A stretch of 64,000 nt of DNA from Dendrophyllia cribrosa. Taxonomy: Eukaryota > Cnidaria > Anthozoa > Scleractinia > Dendrophylliidae. Each line of letters starts with the position of its first letter. Within the stretch, counting starts at the first letter, position 1. Below, in pieces: positions 22,724-34,255 of the stretch. The DNA lies in contig JAJLRJ010000009.1 of NCBI GenBank assembly GCA_024195265.1, positions 6,104,682-6,168,681 on the forward strand, written 5' to 3'. The position numbers were made by a program, and so were the translations under genes. Under the pieces are notes generated by a model. The model was not told where the DNA came from, searched no databases, and saw nothing but the letters and a program-made list of their open reading frames with translations.

Positions 22724-22840
22724 TTAATAGCATCATGTAAAACATTTTTGGGTTTAATGGAAGTTGGACATGACTGTTATCAATTGAGGCTCAGTTACCA
22801 AAATTGCCTACAATATGTGGATGCCTGTTACCGGAAAATA

Positions 22841-23026
22841 CAATCAACTCTCTCTAAGATGGACACCGTCAGGACTCGGGACTGGCCCCAACTGTCCATC
22901 TAAGAGAGGTACATGTATCCATCTTGTAGAGAGTCCAATTACATTGAAATGACTGAAAAACTGAACGGCAGGGACCAACACCAGATGTCCGTTTTATGGA
23001 GGTGTCCGTTAAGAGAGAGTTGACTG
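22841..23026. mobile_element. TA-flanked MITE, CARTCAACTCTCTCT ends
   Basis: Ends CAATCAACTCTCTCT and, reversed, CAGTCAACTCTCTCTTAACG are near-identical. TA is present outside both (22839-22840, 23027-23028), as in Tc1/mariner-type insertion. Confidence 0.75.
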
Positions 23027-23062
23027 TATACCCAAATAAATTTTCAGCAAAAAAGATAGTTA

Positions 23063-23933
23063 CCTTATTCGTACTAATTTTCGCGAGGCTTTAATTTCGC
23101 GATTTTCACGATTTGTAAAAAATCGGGAAATTAAAGACTCGCTAAAATTAGGATACGCGAAAATTAAACACGCAAAATTTAATACACTTCTATAATTGCT
23201 TTAATCAATGATTAACTGCATTTAAATACAAAAGCAAATGGAAGCAAGAGGGAATGATGACGACATCGAAGTTGATCTGAGATTATCCGTTTTGAAGCCC
23301 TTGCATGCCAGTTGGCTTGTCAGCCTAGTGTATAACCATTTGACAAGCAGTGACGGGAAACGCCATCTCATGAAAGTATGGGAAAAAGCAGGTGTAGCTG
23401 GGGTGGCTAGGGGTGAAACATCCCTTCCGTCTGAGGACCCATTTAAAGATATAGACAGTGCACCACAGTAATAATATAGACATTGCACAAGGCTGTATTG
23501 GAAGACATACTTAAATTGTATTTCATTATTATTCATCTTTAGTTTTGTTCTGTTTCAAGGGTGTTAAGCATTTATAATCATTACAGAACTGTATGGCATA
23601 CAGTGTAGGTATTTAAAATCATATTTTTACAATTGACTTTTATTAAGTAAAATATTGCATTAGCATTTGATTGATTTGCAGTATTTGCTTGATTAGTCTG
23701 ATTATAAACGCTATTTCTATTACCTAATTGCAAATCATGATTGCAAATCAATCGTCATTTAAGTGATCATTCAATAAAAAACGGTTTTCTAAGTCTGTCT
23801 TTTGTCAATTTTTCGCGAAATTAAATGCCCTAAATTTATCATTTTGTGCAAAATCGCGAAAATTAATGCTCGCGAAATATTCGTGTTCCAAATTCGCGAA
23901 ATTAAGTGCCCGCGAAAATTAGTACGAATAAGG
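23063..23933. mobile_element. pogo-like element with TTCGCGAAATTAA subterminal repeats
   Basis: Termini are CCTTATTCGTACTAATTTTC at both ends in inverted order, with TA outside (23061-23062, 23934-23935). The subterminal 100 bp at each side carry several copies of AATTTCGCGA-type repeats, probable transposase-binding sites. The centre retains an ORF with text like the C-terminus of a Tigger/pogo DDE transposase (see 23238). The element at 41585-42074 has the same layout. Confidence 0.8.
23238..23471 (+). pseudogene. Remnant of a pogo/Tigger-like transposase C-terminus
   Basis: A 77-codon ORF from ATG 23238. The stretch LKPLHASWLVSLVYNHLTSS followed by GKRHLMKVWEKAGV resembles the region after the catalytic core of pogo-superfamily DDE transposases, where a helix-rich segment contacts DNA. 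The catalytic domain itself is missing. Its location inside TA-flanked ends supports the assignment. Confidence 0.5.
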
Positions 23934-23935
23934 TA

Positions 23936-24189
23936 TAAGCATCCAGTGATGTGAAACTGGAAACCTGATGTGAGCCACCTTATATAACATAGCTTGTGTA
24001 CATAGAAAAGATTGTTACTGTTACATTGTACATGTTGGTGCTAGGCAAGAAAACAACTCATTGCAAGTTGTTGTGTTGCAAATTTATTTTCTCATTGATA
24101 ACTGTACTTATTCACATCTGGATATAATGAATACAATGTATTGATAAAACCTTTGTTTTGAAGGTCAAAGAAATTTTTTTTTGAAACAT
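23936..24189. other. No gene seen
   Basis: AT-rich spacer. Confidence 0.3.
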
Positions 24190-24278
24190 TTAGTCCTCCC
24201 CCTCTTCACAGTGAGTGTAGTCCTCATCAGAATTTGGGAAGGTTTGCCTGATGCATGGATTGATGACATGCCACAGAT
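24190..24278 (-). CDS. Possible terminal exon, unrecognised
   Basis: On the minus strand an AG at 24279-24280 could begin an exon with the peptide LWHVINPCIRQTFPNSDEDY and an acidic end before TAA at 24190-24192. The acceptor tract (TTTTTATTTCTTAAGGTTCCTGAG) is acceptable. No upstream exon is placed, and the peptide may come from a transposon gene. Confidence 0.3.
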
Positions 24279-24592
24279 CTCAGGAACCTTAAGAAATAAA
24301 AATTATTAAGGATGATTTTGAGTGTTTACGAATGTGGTTATTTGGACTTGTTGTTTGACCTTGCCATATGAGCAAATTTTGTGTTGAGTCCCAACATTGC
24401 CTGCACGGCTGGTGTTTGTGGGAGGACATAACATGTAGTTTGAGTGGTGAAGCTACATGTATTCTCTATATTTCGCCGCGGTCAATCCGTTTCGGGTCAC
24501 ATGGTGCAAGCGACGAAGAGAGGCCTAGGCAAAAACCGGCAAAGTGAGACACTTGTCTCAATTTTTCCTGACGCGCCAAAGACCGATTCGCC

Positions 24593-25242
24593 ATGATGGA
24601 CCGAAACACAGAAGTGGTAATAATTAAAGTCTTATTAAACTCAATTTCGGCACAAATGTCGATACTTTTCGGTCATTCATTGATTATAATTCATTTTCAC
24701 AAGGAAAGGAATAGAGGATCCTCAAAAAAGCGGCTATTTGACGAGGAATTTGAAGGTAAGCGTGAGTTTTATAAGGAGATCACGATCGGCCTTCTCTGTT
24801 TATAATCTACATCTTTGAATTTTGGAAACATATTAAGCTTACGTTTAGTGAAGAACCTTGATTTTCAACCGTTTCATTGTTTATACGTCCTTAGAAAGCG
24901 ACATAGAAAGTGTTGTCCAGCGATTTGGTGAAATAACAACACCATCGAAGGAGAAGGACGAAGGTAAAGTTTATTATTACTAATTTGTTCATTGCACTAC
25001 TAATTTAAGTGAAGGCAAGCCGTTCTTTACTTCTGTATATAATCGTAAACCGTTTTCTAATCTCATTCTTTTATGTAGCTTGGTTCTCGGGTGAAAAAAA
25101 TAAAGATAGCGAAATGTTGGGCATATTCCGGTCACAGATGTTTAATAACTTCTGTCTTTATCTGCAAGGTGCCGAATGTAACAAGCGGGACTTAACACCG
25201 CAATCCAAGGCTAACGGGTTTTGTTTGGGACAAAATGCATAG
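24593..25242 (+). CDS. Four-exon small gene, 102 residues, unrecognised
   Basis: Exons 24593-24616, 24704-24755, 24895-24963 and 25079-25242 join in a continuous frame (phases 0, 1, 1) with GT-AG at all three introns. Donors are GTG|GTAATA, GAAG|GTAAGC and GAAG|GTAAAG. Acceptors are TTTTCACAAG, CGTCCTTAG and TTTTATGTAG. The product is MMDRNTEV, then a basic piece (ERNRGSSKKRLFDEE), an acidic one (ESDIESVVQRFGEI), and a last exon with two cysteines ending FCLGQNA. There is no signal peptide or membrane helix. It could be a small nuclear or regulatory protein, but I recognise no family. Three phase-consistent introns in 650 bp make a chance match unlikely. Confidence 0.55.
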
Positions 25243-25439
25243 ATATAGAACCCCAAGACCATAGTCCCAGTCATACCAGGGGTAAGACACAAAACCAAAG
25301 CCCACCAGATTGACTCCATTCAGGAAATAGAATCACATCATCAATGAACGATGGAGATCATATTCTCTGTAGTTGGGATTAACTTTCCAAGATTATTTTA
25401 TGTTTGTGTGTATGATAGTTAGTGTATATGTTATTATGT

Positions 25440-25632
25440 ACTCTCCATATTGTACCTCCGCTGCAAACACTTAATTTACTTTATTTAATCCGGCACCCTG
25501 GACATTTTTAACGTTTTAGTTATTTCAGGGTGCTGCTGCCCTTTAATTGTAAAATTTATATTTAATTAATCCTTGCAATTTATTTATTTAAACTTCTCTG
25601 GGTACAATAAAGCTTTGTTGTTGTTGTTGAGG
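25440..25632 (+). mobile_element. Probable 3' tail of a non-LTR element ending in (TTG)n
   Basis: The segment ends in TACAATAAAGCTTTGTTGTTGTTGTTGA, a polyadenylation-like signal running into a simple repeat, as in RTE- or CR1-like tails. A hairpin (GGCACCCTGG with CAGGGTGC) lies inside at 25492-25536. No coding part remains. Confidence 0.35.
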
Positions 25633-26842
25633 AAACAGAGCTTGGATAAACAATAAGACCAAAGAAATGGAGAGCTATATAATGCACGGAAGAAAAGGGG
25701 GAAAGAACAGGAAAAAGCATCAATACATTATCCCAAGGTCATAGAGAGAGCCCACAGAAAATGAAGTCTCACAAAAACAAAGCTTGACTGAATATTTTAA
25801 AAGGAACCTTTTATTACTGTTATTTTTTCTTTTTTGCAATAGGCTACATTGAATGCCATGATCAAAGCAGAGGCAGGCAGAAGAAACAAGAGGGTCAAGG
25901 AGAATTGTCTCACCCATACATGACATGCATTTTCAATTTATTTTGTCTAAGTGAAAATCAAAGGGCCTATAAAAATTGGGCCAACCATCCATACGTCGCC
26001 GGAAGTAACAAAAACAAAAAAACTCTTATTTGTAATAAAGAGCCTATCAAAACTTTGTTTTCAAGAATAACGTTTGATTTATGGATGCAGCATGGCAGCC
26101 AAGTGGGGCAGAAAAAGGAAGGGCGCGGCCAGGAGAGGTGGTCGGGAGGGGGGGGGGTTGTTTGGGGGTTGCCCTTGCAGTCAGGTTGTGGGTGACAGAT
26201 CAAGGGGCAAGGAAGGAAAAACTCAGAGTGGGCTGGGGTGGGCAGGGGAAAATTGTCGCAAATGAGCTAACAATCATTGCCAACACATTTCAACACCATT
26301 TGGTACCAACTGACCTTAAAACAACAGACATTTCATGTGGTTGAATGAAATATGTTAATGTTTGCTTTAGATGAGGAGGCACTCTATCAAGAAATACACT
26401 TTGTATGGGCTTCTTAGCAACTGAACTGATACCATGCCATTGCCATAGACAGGCCCAAGAATTTTCTTTACACATGTTTAACACTTCAACTTTAAAAATC
26501 TCTAGCTTTGATTCTGCAAGGGTCTTTTATTTTTTTTCTGTGCAAATGCAATGAAAACAACCATTGCTCAGTAAATTAAACGTTAGCTGGTTTCAATATA
26601 ATTTATTGCTGCTGAACAAGTCTATTTCCTTGTCAAGGTTCCATTTATAAATAAGCAGGCAATGAATCAAACAGTTCGTAAATGACCTTTATTAACTGCC
26701 CTAAATGGTACCCAAAGTAGGAGTTACAGAAATTAAAGATCACTTGCAGAGAAATTTTTCTAGACTATGTACACAAATAAAGTTATTCTAACGTGGAACA
26801 GCTTTACCATATTCAAAATTGCCATCTCAGCTTCCAAATTAT
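25633..26842. other. No gene supported
   Basis: A G-rich stretch at 26095-26250 produces long chance ORFs. A 64-codon minus-strand ORF at 26290-26484 (peptide containing FLDRVPPHLKQTLTYFIQPH) has coding-like composition but no recognised homologue or splice context. Confidence 0.3.
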
Positions 26843-27271
26843 CTAGCTATATATGGGACCAGAAGCTCTGGGACCTATAACTTCGCCATCAGCTAAGTAG
26901 TACAAACTGTACTTTGCAAGCTCAACAATAGTTCTGGCTCGGAGTTCTACATGACATTGTTCTGTCCCAAATAACAACAACGAAGCTGCTCTGAAACAGC
27001 AGTTTTCATCGCCGAATGTTATCAGAGCAACAAATTCAGAGACATGTTCCGTGGCGAATTAGCTCACATCCCGGGGCTCACATGAGCTGAAATCAATGCC
27101 AAGTGGTTGATGAATGACATCAGAAGGAGTTTTAAAAGACGGCAACAATCGATTTACAATAATGCATGCATCCACAAGGGGTTTGAAGCCATAATATCGC
27201 TGTTTGCAACATTTGCAAAAGTCCCGCAATGTCCGCCATTTTGAAAATAGTTTTGAAAATAAGACGCGCAT
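26843..27271 (-). pseudogene. OTU-like cysteine peptidase gene with one in-frame stop
   Basis: From ATG 27271 a 70-codon frame ends at TAA 27059-27061, yet the same frame stays open for a further 70 or so codons to TAG at 26843. The second part contains FGDENCCFRAASLLLFG followed by an LRAR segment, the nucleophile region of OTU-fold deubiquitinases (usual pattern DGNCLFR), here with Glu at the Gly position. A later His could not be confirmed. Readthrough or sequencing error could rescue it. Such OTU-like ORFs in cnidarians may belong to mobile elements. Confidence 0.5.
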
Positions 27272-27345
27272 GCGTGTTCTGTTATTGTCTAGGCTTTCCC
27301 CGGCAGTTCATCTCGGATACGTCACTGAAACGAATTGACCATGAA
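27225..27345. promoter_or_regulatory. Possible divergent promoter with NRF1- and YY1-type sites
   Basis: A locally GC-rich, CpG-containing segment holds GCGCATGCG (27266-27274), an NRF1-like palindrome, and CCGCCATTTTG (27234-27244), a YY1-like element. The OTU-like gene starts leftward here. A short rightward ATG frame at 27341 runs into a GT donor-like site at 27378. Confidence 0.35.
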
Positions 27346-27377
27346 GGACTGGGAAAGCCGTACAGGAACTAGGCAAG

Positions 27378-27865
27378 GTATTTTCCATTCTTTTTAATGC
27401 CAACAATACTGCCACCTGTGCAAGCAATCACATCCTCTGCATTAATATGGTTTGCAGAGTTGTTGCCTTAAAGTTCTTTTATCTTAGACTGTTGGGAAAT
27501 GGCATTTTTATTATTCTTGTTTACACGTACACAAACCACTTTTGGTAAGCCAAACTCAGAAGGAACACTAACATGGATAGTTGTTATAAATTTAACTTTG
27601 CATAATAAAATACAGTTTGTTGTAAATTCCATAAATTAATATTTTAAAACTTTATTTGTTGTGGTTGTTTTCAAACAGACCTATAATGAACTTGAAATTA
27701 CCCAGGATGAGAGAGCGTTATTCTAAACCCCCTTGACAGGAAATGATCTCAGGTTTGATAAATTTGTGCTCATGAAGTGGAGAGGAAACTTTAGCATCAA
27801 TTAGAACAGAACGATGAGCTGAAATTGACGCCATTGTGCAAAGCTTTCATTTAGATTCTCACTTA
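27378..27865. other. No gene seen
   Basis: AT-rich DNA up to the hAT-like element. Confidence 0.3.
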
Positions 27866-27871
27866 TAAACA

Positions 27872-28809
27872 CAGGGATTCTGACAGGGTGCGGGAAAAAA
27901 ACTAAAATTGTGCGGGAGTTTTGGGGCAAATTGTGCGGGAAATAACTTCGATTGTGCGGGAAATTGTGCGGGATTGCACAATCCTGTGACCAACCAAATA
28001 TTCAATCACCAGTGTTCTAGCCAGGCCAGAAAAATACGACAGGGAGGAAATTCTGCATAAATGAAAAATATTTATGTAGTGCGAATAATTTCCATTATAG
28101 GTTCACACAATTTCTTCGAAAGTTTGCCGCCAAAACACAACCTCGAGATGTATGCAAATTGCGTGCTAAGTGTAATTTGATAGCATGTTTGTTTTGCATT
28201 TTCTTGAATGAAAACGTCTTGATTGAAAAAATCAAATCCAGTATTCTGATCAGAAGTTAATAATTTTCTCCTATCAATCCGAAGTTCCAGCGCTTTACTA
28301 GTTTGTTTGTCGATTCGCAAACGTGATCAGTTCTTTGCGAAAATAATTCAGACAGAGTGACATTCATTTCGGCGCGACCGGGTATATTTCTTTGGTGTAA
28401 TTTCTTCTTCGGTCCCCGACATATTAAACTGAAAGAGGAAGCGAAAGCGCTCAAAAAAATATCAACAGGCTGCTAAGAAAAACTACAACTAAAAAGCGAC
28501 GTGAACTGTAGGAAGTCGGAAAGAAGTAAAACTGAGACTAGTTCCCAGGACGACGAAGAGAACGCCTTGTTGTTTTTATATTGATCCGCTCAAAGTGTTC
28601 GAGGAAAGCGAGGGATTTTTTCGATTGTTTGGAAGGAAAATGGGCTGAAAATAGCCTAAAACGTTTTTTGAAATCTTGGTAATCAATAGAAATACCTGAT
28701 TTAATTAAAATTTTGAGCAAATATTTCAGTATTGTGCTGATTTTTAGGAATTGTGCGGGCTTGACCGAATTGTGCGGTCCCGCACCCGCGCACCCTGTCA
28801 GAATCCCTG
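27872..28809. mobile_element. hAT-like non-autonomous element with 6-bp duplication TAAACA
   Basis: Ends CAGGGATTCTGACAGGGTGC are identical in inverted order. TAAACA is duplicated at 27866-27871 and 28810-28815. The left end has four ATTGTGCGGGA-type repeats. CAGGG ends are typical of hAT elements; the duplication is shorter than the usual 8 bp. Confidence 0.8.
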
Positions 28810-28995
28810 TAAACAGCAGTGCTTTTCGATGGTAAAAAAGGAACAATAAGCTCATTCGGAACTGAAACTAAACTGTTCGCTCTCCTTATTGCACCACTGT
28901 GTAGTTATAAAACACCAAGACAAAACTTGCGAAAGTCTGAACTAAACCTCGATCAAGCTAAACTTGGCTTCGGCTTCAATGAGTCTCCGAGGAAT

Positions 28996-29196
28996 TTATT
29001 GCCTTGCCTGTTTTGAGAACACAGCAAACAATACATCTACATACCAATTTTTGGTGTCTTCCTCGCCAGAAAAAAGAATCAGCAAAGCCTGCTCTTCCTC
29101 CTATTCGGCCTCTAGAAGACTCCTAGAGCTACAATAGCTGTTCAAGTATTCAGCTGCCTCATCTTCAGTCGGAACTGACTCCAGAGAGTCATGCAA
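28996..29196 (-). pseudogene. Possible decayed exon, unrecognised
   Basis: The minus strand after an acceptor-like AAATTGTCAG reads SLESVPTEDEAAEYLNSYCS, continues past one in-frame TAG, and stops at 28996-28998. A second acidic minus-strand piece (SSDEFQSCSDNSDSESLSGS) lies at about 29340-29440. The composition is coding-like, but the family is unknown. Confidence 0.3.
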
Positions 29197-30679
29197 CTGA
29201 CAATTTCTTTTTTTACATTAACCAAAATGAAAGCAGTCCCTCTCTTCGAGGCTTATGTGCTCTGGTTGCGGTCAAGTTCTTAAAGTTCTTAATGCGTCAG
29301 CTGACTAACAACCCCACTCTTAAATTTCATTGCCTACGACTGTATATCATGCGAAGACGATCCAGACAAGCTTTCTGAATCACTGTTGTCACTACAGCTT
29401 TGAAATTCGTCGCTAGAATTAGGGTATCTAGAAGTCCCGAACTAGTGAGTGAACGAAGCCATCAGATCAGCGACTTGAGAAAATGACGTCACAATATAAA
29501 AACAATATAGATTTGAATGAATTACCGCAACTCCAATCCCTGTTAAAACGCGGGCTCACTGGAACATAAATCCAAAATGGCAGACTCGAAAAGCACTACT
29601 TTCTACATGTAAGTTCAATATTTTCACTTTGCGGGGCCGTAACTTAATTTAATTGACCTAGACAGGTAGAGTGACATCTTACAAGGAATGTATGGCTCAT
29701 TAGCGTTTTTCCACCCAACAATTTTGCAGTTTTTGATAGCAGATATTTCCTTAAATATTGCATGAAAAAGCTGAAAATTTCATAGATTACTAAGTAACAA
29801 GCTCTTTTAACTTTTGAAGTCAATTCGTATTCAGCATAATGCCTTCTCTATGCAGATTTGTATGCTTATGAAGCAAAATGTAAACAACGACTTCAGCAAA
29901 CATTCCCCTATAAAGATGCCAGAGTTAGGAATATTAAAACTATTGCATCTCATCTCTTTTTCCTTTGTTTTTATGCAAAATTAAATGTAAAAGATTATCA
30001 AGTATTAATAATTTTTTTTAGCTGTGACCAAAATATTTAAAAGAATATCCTACATGTAGGAACAAGAAGGTACATGTACATGCCCTTCTGGTACAAAATT
30101 TGATTTGAAGAATCCAGCACAATGGCTTTCATGCATGAGAAAATTTGTTTGAGCAATAAACAACAAAACCAAACTACATGTAGTAGCTCGGGGCTACATG
30201 TAGTAGCACAAAAATACAGTAGCTAGGTGTGTCTTTAACCTGTTCAATATCACCATACAAATGAAGATAAGAAATTGCTAACCACAAACTAGTAGTTTGG
30301 TGTTGTGGATGACAACAGTTCTGAAATAATTTGTGTAAATATTCGCAACTCACATGCAAATAATTTATTATTCGCAACTCACTCAGCCATGTAGAATTAG
30401 GTGTGCCTTTTATTAATTCAAAATACTTCCCTCATTATTTTTATAAATAGAGTTATTGTATTTTATTTTGCTTTCGGCAATCATCTAGAACTAGGCGGTC
30501 ATACTATTAATCATGACTTTTAAATTGCTGCTGAGTAATATTTTGTCCATTGCTCCGTTATCAGATACAGTGGATTCAGGTTGAGCTTTTAACGGTCTTA
30601 GTTGTTGCATCTATTGTCACAGTTGGTTGATTGCATTGCAAGGCAAAATAAAAGGCGTTGCCAGGCAGGAATGGCGACG
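29197..30679. other. No gene supported
   Basis: Includes an ATGGCAGACTCGAAAAGC start at 29577 leading to a GTAAGT donor at 29609, but no in-phase next exon. Several ACATGTAG-rich patches occur at 30045-30205. Confidence 0.3.
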
Positions 30680-30823
30680 TTCTGTCTGGGAAAAAGCACA
30701 TTGTAGCTCGTTTAGCGATTCCTTTACTAGAAGAGTTATTCGTGTCATGGATCTTATCTATCTTCTGGTAAAGGAATCGCTAGACGAGGGACAACGTGCT
30801 GTTTCCCAGACACAAAAATTGAA
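30678..30823. repeat. 146-bp imperfect palindrome
   Basis: Arms pair CTGTCTGGGAAAAAGCAC with GTGCTGTTTCCCAGACA, and TAGCGATTCCTTTACTAGAAG with CTTCTGGTAAAGGAATCGCTA. The ORF across it is a shadow. Confidence 0.7.
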
Positions 30824-30851
30824 TCTTACACGAGAAGCTACAAGTTCCTAA

Positions 30852-31093
30852 AGCGGCCTTCCCATGACAAACTCAAGTTGGCAATCTGGTGTTGGCAATC
30901 TCAAGTTGGCATGTGTGAAAGAAACAACAACATTTGACAAACTGTTGGCAACAAAAAGAACTTGTCTCTGTTTTCAACAACAGTTTGCCAACATGTTTAC
31001 CAGGCCAACTGTTGTTGTTTCTTTCACACATGCCAACTTGAGTTTGCCAACATGAGTAAGCCAACTTTAATGGTTTGTCGTGTGAAGGCCGCT
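30852..31093. mobile_element. TAA-flanked foldback MITE, AGCGGCCTTC ends
   Basis: Ends AGCGGCCTTCCCATGACAAA and, reversed, AGCGGCCTTCACACGACAAA. TAA lies outside both (30849-30851, 31094-31096), compatible with PIF/Harbinger targets. Internal arms repeat CAAGTTGGCA and GTGTGAAAGAAACAACAAC. Confidence 0.75.
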
Positions 31094-31214
31094 TAACATT
31101 GTTGAACCAACAAAATGTTGTACAGCAATGTAAGAACGTTTAGCCCGGGCTTATAACAGATCGATAACATAATGTACAATGCGAATGTTAAACTTACGTC
31201 AGTTGACGGCCTCG

Positions 31215-31504
31215 AAGGCCGATTTACACGGCACAACTTTGTCGCATGCAATTTTTTGTAGCGCGCGCTGCTTGCGTCAGGCGAAAATTGTATACAACTC
31301 GCATCATATAACATTGTATGTGGCTACGATTGTCGCAGGGTTTTAAAACATGTTTAAAAATGCTACAACCTTTTTCGTGTTGCATGCAACAGATGTGAGC
31401 GAGTTGTAGATTGATTTAGACGACGCGATTCGTGTTATATGCATGGCGTGAGCAGGTTGCATGCGATAGTTGTAGGTAAAAGTTGTACTGTGTAAATGAG
31501 CCTT
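31215..31504. mobile_element. MITE with AAGGC..ATTTACAC ends
   Basis: Left AAGGCCGATTTACACGGCAC and reversed right AAGGCTCATTTACACAGTAC, followed by TCGCATGCAA near both ends. The target duplication is unclear. Confidence 0.6.
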
Positions 31505-31779
31505 AAGGTTGCGACGGTATACAATGAACTAACACTGACGCTCCGAATAAGTAGGTTGAAAATCTAATGTAACTAACCTGCATCCACAGAAAGAATGTGA
31601 AGAAGAGAAGTCTATGTAGTTCTAAAGTGAAAGCGGAACTTTGAAGCAGTAGAAGGAACTGAACTGCGCATGTTCATGTGAACCCGTGGCGCTGGCCAAA
31701 AGGATCACGGCTCTGGGACGAGAAGCAATCGCGGGCCGGTCGCGAGTCGCGAGTGAAAGTCGCGGGTGCGGGTGATAGC

Positions 31780-32232
31780 ACAGGTAGCCCAAGCTATATG
31801 TGTCACAGGAACCGTTACGAGCGAAATTATAAGGATTTGTATGAGAAAAAACGGTCCATTCTAGGAACTAAAAAATACGAACAAGATTTCAATAAAAATT
31901 GCCTACCTTACATTGCTTGTGTGTTTCCTTGTCTCCTGTGTGGCTTTTGGGGCGATTTAGAGCATTTCCAGTGATTTTTAGTTCCATTGCTTTCTCTCTA
32001 TATATCCTTTATAGAGAGAAAGCAATGGAACTAAAACTCACTGGAAATGCTCTAAATCGCCCCAAAAACCACACAGGAGACAAGGAAACACACAAGCGAA
32101 GTAAGATAGGCAATTTTTATTGAAATCTTGTTCGTATTTTTTAGTTCCTAGAATGGACCGTTTTTTCTCATACAAATCCTTATAATTTCGCTCGTAACGG
32201 TTACTGTGACACATATAGCTTCGGCTACCTGT
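31780..32232. repeat. Near-perfect 453-bp palindrome
   Basis: Arms of about 215 bp meet at TCTCTATATATCCTTTATAGAGA. The outermost pairs are ACAGGTAGCC and GGCTACCTGT. Only a few mismatches and small indels separate the arms. Outside it both sides carry GTGCGGGTG-type text. ORFs here are mirror shadows. Confidence 0.9.
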
Positions 32233-32476
32233 GGTGATAGGTGCGGGTGCGAGTAAAAGTCGCGGATAAACAAATAGTCAAAAAAATAAAATAAAATACC
32301 AAAAATTAAAATACCAAATATTAAAAAGAAATAATCACCCAAAAAATTAATTCATCTTGGAAAACAACAACAACAACAACTCGCGTGGGGTGGTTTTTCA
32401 CGCGCGCTCGCGTTTCGCTCGCTCTACTATCCCTATGGAAAAAGGAGTGACTACTCGTAGTCGGCAGGTCTGTTTC

Positions 32477-32850
32477 GGGGGTGAGGGGTGAGGGGTGAGG
32501 GGTGGGGGGTGAGGGGTGAGGGGTGAGGGGTGAGGGGTGAGGGGTGAGGGGTGAGGGGTGAGGGGTGAGGGGTGAGGGGTGAGGGGTGAGGGGTGAGGGG
32601 TGAGGGGTGAGGGGTGAGGGGTGAGGGGTGGGGGTGAGGGGTGAGGGGTGAGGGGTGAGGGGTGAGGGGTGAGGGGTGAGGGGTGAGGGGTGGGGGTGAG
32701 GGTTGGGGGTGAGGGGTGGGGGGTGAGGGGTGAGGGGTGGGGGGTGAGGGGTGGGGGTGGGGGGTGAGGGGTGAGGGGGTGGGGGTGAGGGGTGAGGGGT
32801 GGGGGTGAGGGGTGAGGGGTGAGGGGTGAAGGGTGGGGGTGAGGGGTGAG
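32477..32850 (+). repeat. (GGGGTGA)n heptamer minisatellite, about 53 units
   Basis: Nearly pure TGAGGGG heptamers on the plus strand, with occasional TGGGGG variants. The left flank has GTCGGCAGGTCTGTTT. It has strong potential for G-quadruplexes. The proline-rich ORF on the minus strand is a by-product. Confidence 0.95.
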
Positions 32851-33902
32851 GATTCGTTTTTCATTAGTTGTACGGACACCACCGTATTACAGACAATTTC
32901 CGATGTCCCGACAAAATTCTCACATATTTTCTTTCAGGAAAACCTCTATAATATATATTGTAGTACAATGAATCAAAATCATGATGTAATACAAACAACT
33001 TTATTGAGTAAGGCTTTACCTAAGGGCCTATATAGCCATACATTTCATGCTGATCATAATGTATAAAGCTGTAGCTTGCGCTTATTCTATTTGCTTCTGT
33101 ATATTTAGCTATGTTACTTAATTAAGTTTAAAAATAAAAAAATCGATAAGTATTGAAACGTCGTACAAAAGATTGAAAAAAAAAAAAATAACGCAACAGC
33201 GGTAGTAGTCCAGTTTGACTTAAAGTTCTATTTTGTCAGTGATTGGGCCAAGGCAAATAAATTTCAAAATACTATAAAATAAAGTTAATTTCACTACCTT
33301 GAATGTCTACAATACCGAATGAAAATGGAACATCTCAGCATCATATCAGGTCACAGTTGACGAAATCCAGCATTTCAATAAAGGCGTCATTGGTGAAACA
33401 ATCATATTTGACTCTGAACACAGTTGCGACATTAAATGAATGGCTTGGCCGTGTTTGTCATAAAATTATAAAACGCAGCTGTAAAAAATAACAAAAAAAT
33501 AACAAAAAAACAACAAAAAAGCACTTTATTAAATAACAAATATTGATTTAAATAGTACCTACCCTACCCATAAGTCGATAAATCAGTTTTCTTCTTTGCT
33601 GCGAAGCAACCCACATTTGCAATCCAAATGATAACAAAGAAATAAATCAAACAACTATTGCAGATATATTTAATTTAGCCGCTAGCAGTTCCAGCCAGTT
33701 CGGTACGGTTGGCCCGCATATTTTTAGATAGAGGACTTTCTCTATCATTTATATCGCTTAGTCCCATCAAAGAGGATTCATTGGCTCTGGAATGTAACTC
33801 ATCGCCGAATATTGAATAAATTATTGTTCAAAATACAATATATAACTGAGATATTACTCAATAAACACTTACCTCGTACGAAGACATTTCGAGGAATTTA
33901 GG
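32851..33902. other. No gene seen
   Basis: AT-rich DNA with short A-runs; no coding signal. Confidence 0.3.
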
Positions 33903-34255
33903 CTATGTCTACACTATACCGGATAGCTTATCATGTCGACATGAAAAATACTCCGGCCTGGTGTGAACAGAAACGACCCAGAACTGGATATTTACTTCTT
34001 TTTCAGTGGGTTTCAATCCTCGCTCCTAGTTGTTGACTTCTGCTACGGTTCGGTTCGATTGCCTGTTCACACTGCCCCAGAGAGTGGCACAAGAATCTAT
34101 CCGATATGTGACGATTCACTTTCACGAGCGCCGCGTCGCAGCGGCGCTCCGGAACAAAAATCGTTCCGAAACTAGCGTTTCATGTGTGAACAAAAGGCCT
34201 ATCCGGTATGGTTTTCGTGCCGGCGCAAGAGCTATCCGGTATAGTGTAAACATAG
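33903..34255. mobile_element. TIR element with CTATGTYTACACTATACCGG ends
   Basis: Left CTATGTCTACACTATACCGG and reversed right CTATGTTTACACTATACCGG, both followed by ATAGCT. The interior is non-coding, with GC-rich hairpins. Confidence 0.65.

Noticed and set aside
29577..29608. First exon ATGGCAGACTCGAAAAGC with GTAAGT donor
   Set aside because: No downstream acceptor keeps the frame open; the nearest candidate at 29854 gives an immediate stop.
31678..31974. 98-codon ORF
   Set aside because: Runs through one arm of the palindrome; its mirror appears on the other strand.
32477..32850. Interstitial telomere sequence
   Set aside because: The unit is GGGGTGA, not the TTAGGG expected for cnidarian telomeres.
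32451..32882. 143-codon proline-rich ORF on the minus strand
   Set aside because: It is a translation of the TGAGGGG heptamer array; every frame of such an array stays open.
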